Below are positions 15,997-24,850 of a stretch of 64,000 nt of DNA, one piece after another. Under the pieces are notes generated by a model. It did not search any database. It was given only the letters and a program-made list of their open reading frames with translations, and was not told where the DNA came from. The stretch's first letter is position 1. Each line of letters opens with the position of its first letter. The position numbers were made by a program, and so were the translations under genes. The stretch comes from Flavobacterium rivuli WB 3.3-2 = DSM 21788 (GTDB lineage Bacteria > Bacteroidota > Bacteroidia > Flavobacteriales > Flavobacteriaceae), in assembly GCF_000378485.1 (NCBI RefSeq), contig NZ_KB899971.1, positions 62,001-126,000 of the forward strand, in the 5' to 3' direction.

Positions 15997-16626
15997 ATGA
16001 TTAAATTATGCCTTGCGGATAATCACCCTGTGGTGCATTACGGGATGAAGTCGTATTTTAGCGATAATCCGCAGATTAGTTTTGTAGGGGTGGTAAATAA
16101 CCTGGAGAGCCTCCTGGATGTCCTGAGCAAGAAAACGGTAGATGCTGCCGTGATAGACCTGGAACTGGATGGGCTTACCAGTATAAGCTCTGTAAAATCC
16201 CTGATTAAGGAATTTCCTGAAACCAAGGTAATTATATTTACCAACCTTGCCGAGCAAATTTATGCCCCTAATGCTCTTAAAGCAGGTGTTAGTGCATACG
16301 TGCACAAGAGCGCCAAAATGGAAGAGCTGGAAAGCGCCATTAAAAAAGTAAATGAAGGCGAAGTGGTATTTAGCGATACCGTTAAAAAGAACCTCGCGCT
16401 TCTTAACAAAGGCAAAAAATCGGAAAGATTGTACCGTAAACTGTCATCGCGCGAAATTGAGGTATTGCGATACCTTAGTGAGGGCAAAAAAAACAAAGAG
16501 ATTGCAAGGCTGCTGGACCTCAACGAAAAAACCATTAGTACTTACAAACTTCGCCTGCTTACTAAACTTCATGTTACCAATCTTGTAGACCTTGTTAACA
16601 AGGCAAAAACGCTTGACATTGTTTAA
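15997..16626 (+). CDS. NarL/LuxR-family response regulator
   Basis: 209 residues: an N-terminal receiver domain (acidic D8, likely phospho-acceptor D54 in AVIDLELDGL, K104 in HKSA) and a C-terminal LuxR-type helix-turn-helix (about 148-205, LSSREIEVLRYLSEGKKNKEIA). No histidine kinase is adjacent, so its partner is elsewhere. It lies 75 bases after nadE with no terminator between them and is closed by its own terminator. Confidence 0.93.
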   Translation: MIKLCLADNHPVVHYGMKSYFSDNPQISFVGVVNNLESLLDVLSKKTVDAAVIDLELDGLTSISSVKSLIKEFPETKVIIFTNLAEQIYAPNALKAGVSAYVHKSAKMEELESAIKKVNEGEVVFSDTVKKNLALLNKGKKSERLYRKLSSREIEVLRYLSEGKKNKEIARLLDLNEKTISTYKLRLLTKLHVTNLVDLVNKAKTLDIV

Positions 16627-16707
16627 TTAAAACATTACCATCGCAACACACAACTACATTAAAACAATCAAAGAAAAGCATTAGGTAACTGCTATGATTA
16701 CCACACA

Positions 16708-16744
16708 AAAAACACCCCTAAGCACTAACGGGGTGTTTTTTTTT
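16708..16744 (+). terminator. Terminator after the response regulator
   Basis: Stem AAAAACACCCC / GGGGTGTTTTT with an 11-base loop, running into nine consecutive Ts. Confidence 0.9.
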
Positions 16745-16782
16745 GCCTGTGAATCTACCAAACAGCCGTTAAATAATTTTAT

Positions 16783-16811
16783 ACCTGCAAGGTCTTCGAG
16801 ATCTTGCAGGT
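16783..16811 (-). terminator. Hairpin after dnaG
   Basis: A 13-base-pair stem ACCTGCAAGGTCT with a three-base loop, 19 bases past the dnaG stop. The minus-strand continuation is AT-rich (TATAAAATTATTT) rather than a clean T-run. Hairpins starting ACCTGCAAGG are, as I recall, common between genes in Bacteroidota. Confidence 0.6.
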
Positions 16812-16829
16812 TTAAATTTTAGTTACTTA

Positions 16830-18842
16830 CTAAAAATAACTACTCCTTATACGGCTTAGCTTGCGCGACAGGTAATTTACAAGTGTGTTATAATCGTTTA
16901 CACTTATAAGTATCTCCATATTATCGGCATCTGGGCTTACCTTCATTTTTAGATCCTGAATAAGCCTGCCCAGCAACAGCCAGCGCATATCTACAATATG
17001 CTCATTAGTGTATGCAGCTACTGCCATAAGCTTGCTCTTAACTGGTATTTGCTGCTTCTCTTCCCATTCATGCAGCTGGTAACGTTCATCCTGCATAAAA
17101 ATATCAGTAGCTACCTGTTGCAAATCAGGATTAAGAGCATTTAAAAACACATCCACGGCAAAGCTTTCATTTGCCAGGTAGTGGTCTATAGCCGCTTTGT
17201 AAAGATCTTTAAAAACCGGGTTAGTAAATTCTATCTCATCTTCCTGCAGGTTAAGGTAAATACGTTCATAAACCTTATATGTCTTCTGTTCAGTATCTTC
17301 ATATTCTTTACCAAATTCGTCATACTTAATGTACACATCTTCAAAATCCTGTTCAGTACTTCCGTAAAGCAAAAGTATTTCCAGTATGCGCCGTTCCAGT
17401 CCATCAAGAATATTTAAACGTTGCGGCTGCATATCTATAACGTTCCCTTCATCATCAAATATTGGCTCGTCATGTTCAACCACCGTCATGGCATTTTGTT
17501 GCTGCTCCTGCTGCATTTTCTTACTCACATCGGCAACTTCTTTGCTTACAAGTTGTGCCAGTTCGCTTGCCAGTACTTTCTCTGAAATATCCATGATGCG
17601 GGCACATTCCTGAATGTACACCTCCCGCTGAATCCTGTCGGGTATCTTGGCAATACTGCTTACCATATCCCTGATAAGTCCTGCTTTTTTAACAGGGTCG
17701 TTTTTAGCTTCGTCCATAAGCAGCGATGCCTTAAACTGTATAAAGTCTTTCGAGTTAGCATCAAGGTATTCCACAAGCTCATCATGGGGCGTTTTCCTGG
17801 CAAAACTATCGGGGTCATCGCCATCAGGAAAGGTGCAGACTTTTACATTCATACCTTCCTCTAATATCAAATCGATACCACGGATGGAAGCACGCAAACC
17901 CGCAGCATCACCATCAAAAAGTACCGTAATATTTTTTGTGAGGCGGTTTATTAGTCTAATTTGGTCGGGCGTTAATGCCGTACCCGATGACGAAACTACA
18001 TTTTCTATACCTGCCTGATGCATCTGTATCACATCAGTATAGCCCTCAACAAGGTAACAGTTATCTTTTTTGGCAATAGATTGCTTGGCAAGGTTAATAC
18101 CATACAGCACTTTACTTTTGTGGTAAATATCACTCTCGGGAGAGTTTAGGTATTTTGCGGCCTTTTTATCGTTAGTTAAAATACGCCCGCCAAAACCAAG
18201 CACGCGCCCCGACATACTTTGTATGGGGAACATAACGCGCCCGCGAAAACGGTCTACATGGCGGCCGTCATCACGCACAATGGTAAGTCCGGTTTTATCT
18301 AAATAATCTAAATTATAAGCCTTACCCAAAGCTTCTTTTGTAAAAGCATCCCATATTTCGGGCGAATATCCTAAGCCAAATTTCTTAATGGTATCGCCGG
18401 TAAAACCACGTTCTTTAAAATAAGAGTAGCCTATGGCCTGCCCTTCGTCGCTATTAAGCATCGTGTCCTGAAAGTACTTTTGGGCAAATTCAGACACGAG
18501 GTACATGCTTTCCTTTTCGTTAGCCTGTTCCTTCATTTGCTCACTTTGCTCAGTTTCCTCTATCTCTATGTTGTATTTTCGGGCGAGGTAACGAATGGCT
18601 TCAGGGTACGAAAAGTGCTCATGCTCCATAAGGAACGCTACAGAGTTGCCCCCTTTACCAGAGCTAAAATCCTTCCATATCTGCTTTACGGGCGACACCA
18701 TAAACGATGGCGAACGCTCGTTGCTAAAGGGGCTCAGGCCTTTGTAGTTAGTGCCTGATTTTTTCAGGTTTACAAAGTCGCCTATTACCTCCTCTACACG
18801 GGCAGTTTCAAAAACGGTATCTATAGTGTTTTTAGAGATCAA
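16830..18842 (-). CDS. dnaG: DnaG replicative primase lacking the zinc-binding residues
   Basis: Makes RNA primers for replication. The 670-residue protein has the N-terminal domain, the catalytic RNA polymerase core and Toprim fold (EGYTDV with E266, LFDGDAAG with D310 and D312, PDGDDPDS), and a C-terminal helicase-binding region. The N-terminal zinc ribbon is degenerate. Where the family has Cys, His, Cys, Cys, this protein has S37, S40, D58 and S61 in LSPFSNERSPSF and WKDFSSGKGG, while surrounding residues are kept. So the fold probably remains without bound zinc. Confidence 0.95.
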   Translation of the reverse strand: MISKNTIDTVFETARVEEVIGDFVNLKKSGTNYKGLSPFSNERSPSFMVSPVKQIWKDFSSGKGGNSVAFLMEHEHFSYPEAIRYLARKYNIEIEETEQSEQMKEQANEKESMYLVSEFAQKYFQDTMLNSDEGQAIGYSYFKERGFTGDTIKKFGLGYSPEIWDAFTKEALGKAYNLDYLDKTGLTIVRDDGRHVDRFRGRVMFPIQSMSGRVLGFGGRILTNDKKAAKYLNSPESDIYHKSKVLYGINLAKQSIAKKDNCYLVEGYTDVIQMHQAGIENVVSSSGTALTPDQIRLINRLTKNITVLFDGDAAGLRASIRGIDLILEEGMNVKVCTFPDGDDPDSFARKTPHDELVEYLDANSKDFIQFKASLLMDEAKNDPVKKAGLIRDMVSSIAKIPDRIQREVYIQECARIMDISEKVLASELAQLVSKEVADVSKKMQQEQQQNAMTVVEHDEPIFDDEGNVIDMQPQRLNILDGLERRILEILLLYGSTEQDFEDVYIKYDEFGKEYEDTEQKTYKVYERIYLNLQEDEIEFTNPVFKDLYKAAIDHYLANESFAVDVFLNALNPDLQQVATDIFMQDERYQLHEWEEKQQIPVKSKLMAVAAYTNEHIVDMRWLLLGRLIQDLKMKVSPDADNMEILISVNDYNTLVNYLSRKLSRIRSSYF

Positions 18843-18937
18843 ATCGTAGTGGAAGTTGCAAAGTTAATTATCTGCAAAGTTACGAAGATTTTGTTGTAAT
18901 AAATTATGAGGATTATTTGTTGCTACTATTAACCTTT

Positions 18938-19123
18938 TTACCACAAAGACCACGAAGTTTTTCACAAAGGGCACGAAGTTGCATAATTAAAAGCTTGTTC
19001 CAAGCATAAGAACACAAAGCTGTAACGAAAAGCCTTGTGTTCTTAATTCCGATTTTAGGGATTCCTACTTTGTGTCTACACTGTTTTGTGAACCTTGTGA
19101 AAAACTTTGTGCCCTTTGTGGTA
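18938..19123. repeat. Nested inverted repeat of CACAAAG units
   Basis: Outer arms of about 41 bases (18938-18978 and 19083-19123) begin and end TTACCACAAAG / CTTTGTGGTAA and pair with several mismatches. Inside is a second stem, AAGAACACAAAG (19008) with CCTTGTGTTCTT (19033). The element fills most of the 310-base gap between dnaG and the next gene. No gene is present there. Confidence 0.7.
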
Positions 19124-19152
19124 AGTAGTATAATATTTCAGCACCCAACTTA

Positions 19153-20583
19153 TTAAACAACCTTCTTCTCTACATCCTCGACCAAACTATTTATTAGCCC
19201 ATTAAAAATAAAGTAATGAAACGGCAGCACAGAATACCAGTATAACCTGCCCCATAACCCTTTTGGCCGAAAAACAGCATGCTGATACAGTTTGTCGTTC
19301 TTTATCTTAAATTCGAGCCATGCCTCTCCCGGCATTCTCATTTCGGCGTAGAGGAGTAAGCGTTTACTTTTCCTGTCGGCAGATATTACCCTCCAGAAAT
19401 CGAGTGCATCTCCTGCCTCTATTTTAGACGGATGGGTACGCCCCCTGCGCAGGCCGGTACCACCAAAAAGCCTGTCGATAAAGCCACGGGCTTTCCACAA
19501 AGTATTACCATAATACCAACCGGTAGAGCCGCCTAAAGCCCAAATCCTGTCTAATACCTTTTCTTCATTTTTAATGTCGCGCTCTTTGTTGTCCTGAAGC
19601 ACCCCATACTTGGGTACCTTTACATACTTTGACAGCTTACCTGCAAAATGGCTGCTTACCATAGAATCCTTCCAACTCGAGGCAATGCCATCCTGATTGA
19701 TAACTGCAAACGCATTAACCACCGCATCATGATAATTTACCGGAAATACCTGCAGCATTTCCGAAAGATGATTGGGCCGCGCTACAACCTCCACCTTCAT
19801 GCTTTCTACCAATGACGATGCCAGCCTGTATGATGTAGATGTTACAAAATACAGCCAGTATGACGATAATTTTGGTGTCATGATAGGCAGCGTGATTATT
19901 GTGCGTTTAAGCCCGCGAACCTCGGCAAAAATTTCGAGCATTTGCTTATAGGTCAGCACATCGGGACCATAAATATCATAGTTGTTATTATACAGGCGTT
20001 CGTCTCCGGCAGCTTTACTAAGGTATGCCAAAACATCGCGGATGGATATGGGCTGCGTTTTGGTATTGAGCCATTTTGGTGTGATCATTACAGGGAGTTT
20101 CTCAACAAGATCGCGGATGATCTCGAACGATGCGCTGCCGCTGCCCACTATTATCCCTGCACGAAAAGTAGTCAGGGCATAGTTACCACCTTCTAACGAT
20201 TCTTCTACCTCTTTGCGTGAATTAAGGTGTTTGGAGAGTTCTTTCTCGTTAATGATACCACTTAGATACACCACCTGCTTTAAGTTTACGGGTGCAACAT
20301 ATTTTTTAAAATTCTCTGCACATTCCAGTTCCATCTTACCAAAATCGCCGGAAGCCGACATGGAGTGCATAAGATAATAGGCACAATCGATATCTGTGGG
20401 AAGTTTAATGGCAGGGTCATATTTTAAAAAATCTATTTCTATAAAGCTGACGCGTTCCTTGCCTTTAAATGGCGCACGCTCAATATCGCGCACGCAGCAA
20501 ACGAGCTCATGCCCCGCTTTAAGCAGAAACGGAATAAGCCGTTTGCCTATGTAGCCTGTGGTACCTGTTATAAGTATTTTCAT
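19153..20583 (-). CDS. SDR-family NAD(P)-binding protein with C-terminal DUF2867 domain
   Basis: 476 residues. The N-terminal Rossmann domain starts MKILITGTTGYIGKRLIPFL with the GxxGxxG nucleotide loop and runs to about residue 290, resembling atypical short-chain dehydrogenases of the NmrA type. The remainder (from VLDRIWALGGSTGWYYG) matches the DUF2867 region often fused to them. The substrate is unknown. A late hydrophobic segment near LPFHYFIFNGL could touch the membrane. It stands alone between two large intergenic repeats. Confidence 0.85.
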   Translation of the reverse strand: MKILITGTTGYIGKRLIPFLLKAGHELVCCVRDIERAPFKGKERVSFIEIDFLKYDPAIKLPTDIDCAYYLMHSMSASGDFGKMELECAENFKKYVAPVNLKQVVYLSGIINEKELSKHLNSRKEVEESLEGGNYALTTFRAGIIVGSGSASFEIIRDLVEKLPVMITPKWLNTKTQPISIRDVLAYLSKAAGDERLYNNNYDIYGPDVLTYKQMLEIFAEVRGLKRTIITLPIMTPKLSSYWLYFVTSTSYRLASSLVESMKVEVVARPNHLSEMLQVFPVNYHDAVVNAFAVINQDGIASSWKDSMVSSHFAGKLSKYVKVPKYGVLQDNKERDIKNEEKVLDRIWALGGSTGWYYGNTLWKARGFIDRLFGGTGLRRGRTHPSKIEAGDALDFWRVISADRKSKRLLLYAEMRMPGEAWLEFKIKNDKLYQHAVFRPKGLWGRLYWYSVLPFHYFIFNGLINSLVEDVEKKVV

Positions 20584-20705
20584 GTAAGAATTTGTTATTC
20601 TTAAAGATACTCATAATCCTGTCGAGATAACTTTAAACAACTGTTATATAACGCAGTGCAATTTTAACAGTTACCTAATTATTATTTCTACATAATATAT
20701 GGAAC

Positions 20706-20807
20706 ACACCCCTAACCCCTCTCAAGAGGGGAACAGCTTCACTCATACTTAATTTACATGAGTAAACAGGTTTAAGTGTTCCCCTATTGAGAGAGGGTTA
20801 GGGGTGT
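20706..20807. repeat. Near-perfect 30-base inverted repeat (ACACCCCTAACCC)
   Basis: Left arm 20706-20735 and right arm 20777-20807 differ at two positions, with 41 bases between. Each arm also holds a small internal palindrome (CCCCTC-TCAA-GAGGGG in the left arm), so the element could form a branched hairpin. A half copy with the left arm and the following CACTCAT lies at 61280-61321. Confidence 0.75.
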
Positions 20808-20819
20808 AAATCGCATGTA

Positions 20820-22601
20820 TTAACTTGGCGTAGCATCGCCACGCAATAGCCTGAACTGCTTACGCGCCTCTATAAAGTAAATACTGTCCTGATGTTCAAA
20901 AAGCATCTTCTCGTAGAATGGCTTGGCCTTTTCGGGCTGCTGTAGTTTTTTATTATATATCTCTGCCGAAAAGAACAGGGCTTCATCTACATAAATGCCC
21001 TCTTTGTAAGTGTCTATTATCTGCTGGTAGTTTTGCAGGGCAAGGTCATAGTTGCCCATACTCTCATATATTTCGCCAATGCGAAGCAAAGTAACATCCT
21101 GTATACTTGCTGTTTTATCTGTAGCCTGTATGGCTTTAAAACCTGCCAACGCTTCATCTTTTTTGTTTTGGTACAGTTTAAAATCTGCGCGGGCAAACTT
21201 TTTAAGGGCAGTTTGGGTACTGTCCTCAACCGTATTGTCTATAATAAGCAGGTACAGCTCCAGCGCATCATTAGCAATAAGCTGGGATGAGTTGCTTTTT
21301 AATACCTTAAGTTGTTTTTGTGCCCATGTAAAATCGCCTTTGTAATAACTCGCCTTAGCCATTTTAAGGCTGGCTTCGTGGGCAACAGCATCATTTTTTA
21401 AATCTTCCTCAACCTGTGCATAGTAAATAATAGCCTGGTTAAACTTTTCGTCTATAAGCAGTACATCGCTTAGCTTCATTTTTACTTTAGCTACTTCAAA
21501 CTTATTTAGTTGCAGCTCTAAGGCCCTGTTAAGCGTAGCCGTGGCAGCCTTAGTGTCTTTTAAATGAAACGCCTCAAAATCAGCTTTAAGCAGTTGTAAA
21601 TCCAATGAATAGGGTGTAATACCATACTCTGTAATCAGTGCATCTATACGGTTTTTAATAGCTGGCAAATCTTTTGCAGTTGCCTTATCAATATCCATGG
21701 TAAGCACATAATAATTAGCTTCCATGAGCAGGTCGGGGTCTGTAGTGTTTTGTAAAACAAAGGCAAAAATTTCGCGGGCGGTAGCTTCCTCATTTTCATC
21801 GGTAGCAATTTTAGCAAGGTTTACAATATTCATAAACATTTGCGGGTCGCGCTTAAAAATAGCTTTCTCCTGAATAAAAGCCTTACCATAATCTTTTTGC
21901 TGCACAAAGAACCAGCTTAAAAACTGGTTCCAGAAGATATCCTGCGTTTTCTGGGTATTTAGCAGCAACGCTTTGCGCAGTGCGCCGTTAAAACTTTCTT
22001 CGCCCTCCTCGTTCATAAAACGCGACAGTTGGTTTTGCACCATAATAAGGTTTTGAGGGTTAGCATAGGCATAGCTAAGCAGCCTGTCTATCATTAATCC
22101 CGTATTGCCCAGCTGGCCCTGCAGGAGTGCCATTTGGTAGTCAAAATTCATGCTTTTATTAACTGCAGATGCTGCCTCATAGGTTTGCAATGCCTGCTGT
22201 ACCAATACTTTTTGCTCAAAGTTATTGGCAACTGTGTACACGTTATTAGGGTTTTCTGTAACGGCAGCTATCGCCTGTTTATAATATTTATCTGCTTTAC
22301 CCTGGTCTTTTTGCAACTGGTAATTGTAGCCAATCTCGACCAACAATATCGGTTGTTTTGTTTTTTCATAACGGTCTAAAAGCAATGTCGCTGCCTTATC
22401 ATACTGCGTAAGCTGCTGGTAGGAAGCAGCAATTTTTTGAACATAAAACGTATTGTTAGGCTGCGCCTTAAGAAGGTCCTGGTAAATGCTGAGTGCTTTT
22501 TCAAACTCGCCTTTTTCAAAATAATTATAGGCAAGCTGGTCGTTTTGCGCAAAAGTGGCAAACGATGTAAGCAGGAATATATAGATAAATAATTTTTTCA
22601 T
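20820..22601 (-). CDS. Exported tetratricopeptide-repeat protein
   Basis: 593 residues with signal peptide MKKLFIYIFLLTSFATFAQ. TPR units fill most of the chain. Clear examples are NYFEKGEFEKALSIYQDLLK at the N-terminus and SMGNYDLALQNYQQIIDTY and YIDEALFF-type units near the end. It is probably a periplasmic scaffold, but the partner is unknown. The next gene downstream is unrelated. Confidence 0.88.
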   Translation of the reverse strand: MKKLFIYIFLLTSFATFAQNDQLAYNYFEKGEFEKALSIYQDLLKAQPNNTFYVQKIAASYQQLTQYDKAATLLLDRYEKTKQPILLVEIGYNYQLQKDQGKADKYYKQAIAAVTENPNNVYTVANNFEQKVLVQQALQTYEAASAVNKSMNFDYQMALLQGQLGNTGLMIDRLLSYAYANPQNLIMVQNQLSRFMNEEGEESFNGALRKALLLNTQKTQDIFWNQFLSWFFVQQKDYGKAFIQEKAIFKRDPQMFMNIVNLAKIATDENEEATAREIFAFVLQNTTDPDLLMEANYYVLTMDIDKATAKDLPAIKNRIDALITEYGITPYSLDLQLLKADFEAFHLKDTKAATATLNRALELQLNKFEVAKVKMKLSDVLLIDEKFNQAIIYYAQVEEDLKNDAVAHEASLKMAKASYYKGDFTWAQKQLKVLKSNSSQLIANDALELYLLIIDNTVEDSTQTALKKFARADFKLYQNKKDEALAGFKAIQATDKTASIQDVTLLRIGEIYESMGNYDLALQNYQQIIDTYKEGIYVDEALFFSAEIYNKKLQQPEKAKPFYEKMLFEHQDSIYFIEARKQFRLLRGDATPS

Positions 22602-22703
22602 ATTTAAGAAACATAAACAACAGTGCTTGCAGTTGCTTTTTTGTTATAACGCAAATTACGCAGATTTAGCAGATAAGGATGCATTTTTAGTGCAAAATTA
22701 TTT

Positions 22704-23414
22704 TTAGTAATTCATTTCGGTAGTCCTGTTAACGTCTTCAAGGCGCAGAAGATTTGTAATATTTATATCTGCCCAAACGGTTTTAGGCTTAGCGGTAGTG
22801 TCTGCCAGCACATTATCGCCCGTTGTTACGCTTTTCTTTTTAGTAACAAAATTAATACTTGTCTTATTTTGTTCACCCGATGCCCTGTTATATTCTGATG
22901 TATCGTATCCTATAAGCATAAAACTCCCCTGCTGATACCGGAAAATGTATGTAACATGGCCTACCCAGTAACTACCACAGCTTACCCAGTCATGAAAATC
23001 TACAATCAGGGTTCCTCTTTTAATATCTATTCCTCCATCTTGCAATAACGGGTCGGCAAGGCAGGGGTCTTCCTCACTGTTTGCTTCGGGAATAAAGGCA
23101 TCCTGTAAGACAGCAAGAGTATAAGAATCAATGGCCTTATCCTTAAACAAAACCAACAACTGCCTTGGGTTTACGTTTAAAATTTTAGATCCCATATTTT
23201 CATTAGGGATAAAGTTCTTCTTGTCTGTATCTTCTATAACCAGCGCCACATCTTCTTTACCATCTTTGTTAAGGTCGCCTTTTGCAATGGTAATTTGCTT
23301 CCAGCCTTTAGGCACAAAATCCTCTATGGTTTTAGCATGGGTTACGGGTGAAGCCGTTTGCCCCAAAACCACCGTATAAACAAATAGTATTACGATTGTA
23401 AATATCTTTTTCAT
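22704..23414 (-). CDS. Exported protein with an FG-GAP-like metal-binding loop
   Basis: 236 residues, signal peptide MKKIFTIVILFVYTVVLGQ. The segment KGDLNKDGKEDVALVIED is the calcium-binding type of loop (DxNxDGxxD) seen in FG-GAP/VCBS repeats. A Cys-containing stretch, DPCLADPLLQDGG and WVSCGSYWVGH, may form a disulfide. No enzyme motif. I do not recognise a named family. It follows serS on the same strand but is separated by a terminator. Confidence 0.8.
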   Translation of the reverse strand: MKKIFTIVILFVYTVVLGQTASPVTHAKTIEDFVPKGWKQITIAKGDLNKDGKEDVALVIEDTDKKNFIPNENMGSKILNVNPRQLLVLFKDKAIDSYTLAVLQDAFIPEANSEEDPCLADPLLQDGGIDIKRGTLIVDFHDWVSCGSYWVGHVTYIFRYQQGSFMLIGYDTSEYNRASGEQNKTSINFVTKKKSVTTGDNVLADTTAKPKTVWADINITNLLRLEDVNRTTEMNY

Positions 23415-23430
23415 AACCTGTAATTATACA

Positions 23431-23466
23431 AAACGCGGATAATACTGTTAAGTATCATCCGCGTTT
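23431..23466 (-). terminator. Terminator after serS
   Basis: A long hairpin, AAACGCGGATAATACT with its complement and one mismatch around a GTTA loop. On the minus strand it is followed by TTTTGTATAATTA. It lies between the serS stop and the next ATG. Confidence 0.82.
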
Positions 23467-23488
23467 CATCATCCTAATTATAAATTTA

Positions 23489-24760
23489 CTAATTTATTAT
23501 ATCAAAACCTGTATATGGCCTTAAAACTTCGGGTATTACAATACCTTCCGGAGTCTGGTGGTTTTCTAAAAGGCCTGCCAGTACGCGTGGTAATGCAAGT
23601 GCACTGCCGTTAAGGGTATGTGCCAGCAGGTTCTTGCCCTCTTTATCGCGAAAACGCAGCTTAAGGCGGTTTGCCTGGAACGTCTCGAAGTTAGAAACCG
23701 AGCTTATTTCCAACCAACGGTCCTGCGCAGTAGAGAATACTTCAAAATCGTATGTTAATGCCGATGTAAAGCCCATATCGCCACCACAAAGGCGCAGCAC
23801 GCGGTACGGCAGGTTAAGCTCGCGCAATAATGTTTTTACATGCTCTACCATACCATCTAAAGCCTCATACGATTTGTCAGGGTGCTCTACACGTACTATC
23901 TCTACCTTATCAAACTGGTGCAGGCGGTTAAGGCCACGCACGTGTGCCCCATAAGACCCTGCCTCCCTGCGGAAACATGGCGTATATGCTGTACAAAGTT
24001 TTGGCAATTCACTTCCCGGTATAATTACATCCCTAAAAATGTTGGTAACAGGCACTTCGGCAGTAGGTATAAGATACAGGTCATCTGTAGCATCATGGTA
24101 CATTTGCCCCTCTTTATCGGGCAGCTGTCCTGTTCCATAGGCCGATGCTTCGTTTACAAAGTGCGGCACCTGGTATTCATTATAGCCTGCGGCAGTATTT
24201 TTATCTAAAAAGTAAGCTATAAGCGCGCGTTGCAGGCGGGCTCCCTTGCCTTTGTAAACAGGGAAACCGGCACCGGTAATTTTTACGCCAAGCTCAAAAT
24301 CTATAAGGTCGTATTTTTTTGCCAGTTCCCAGTGTGGCAATGCACCTTCGTGCAGTACCGGAATTTCGCCTTCGGCAAAAACCTCCAGGTTATCTTCCGG
24401 GGTTTTCCCTTCAGGAACAATATCGGCAGGTGTGTTAGGCAGTTTGTACAGTACCTGTAAAAGCTCTTCGCTAACCGTAGCAAGCGTGTCGGCAAGCTCT
24501 TTGCTCCTGTCTTTAAACTGAACCGTTTTTTGCTTAATGATGGCTGCTTTGGCTTTTTCGCCGGCCTTCATCAGTTCGCCAATATCTTTAGACAGCTTAT
24601 TGGACTCCGAAAGCAGTGTATCAAGCTCAACCTGTGTGTGCCTTCTTTTTTCATCAAGCGCTATAACATCGTCTACCAGTTGTGTAGCGTCAAAGTTGCG
24701 TTTTGCCAGCGCCTGTATTACTTTCTCCCTGTTTTCCCTAATAAATACTGTCTGTAACAT
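23489..24760 (-). CDS. serS: SerS, seryl-tRNA synthetase
   Basis: Class II synthetase that charges tRNA-Ser. 423 residues, the normal length. The N-terminal 100 residues form the long coiled-coil arm that grips the tRNA. Class II motif 2 is FRREAGSYGAHVRGLNRLHQF and motif 3 is NGSALALPRVLAGLLENHQ. A terminator follows. Confidence 0.97.
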   Translation of the reverse strand: MLQTVFIRENREKVIQALAKRNFDATQLVDDVIALDEKRRHTQVELDTLLSESNKLSKDIGELMKAGEKAKAAIIKQKTVQFKDRSKELADTLATVSEELLQVLYKLPNTPADIVPEGKTPEDNLEVFAEGEIPVLHEGALPHWELAKKYDLIDFELGVKITGAGFPVYKGKGARLQRALIAYFLDKNTAAGYNEYQVPHFVNEASAYGTGQLPDKEGQMYHDATDDLYLIPTAEVPVTNIFRDVIIPGSELPKLCTAYTPCFRREAGSYGAHVRGLNRLHQFDKVEIVRVEHPDKSYEALDGMVEHVKTLLRELNLPYRVLRLCGGDMGFTSALTYDFEVFSTAQDRWLEISSVSNFETFQANRLKLRFRDKEGKNLLAHTLNGSALALPRVLAGLLENHQTPEGIVIPEVLRPYTGFDIIN

Positions 24761-24850
24761 GGTTATGTTTTTTTATAAGTGAGCAAATTTAATAATTTGT
24801 TTTAACTATTGCATTTTAACAGTAATTAATTGATGGGTTTTATGTAAAGG

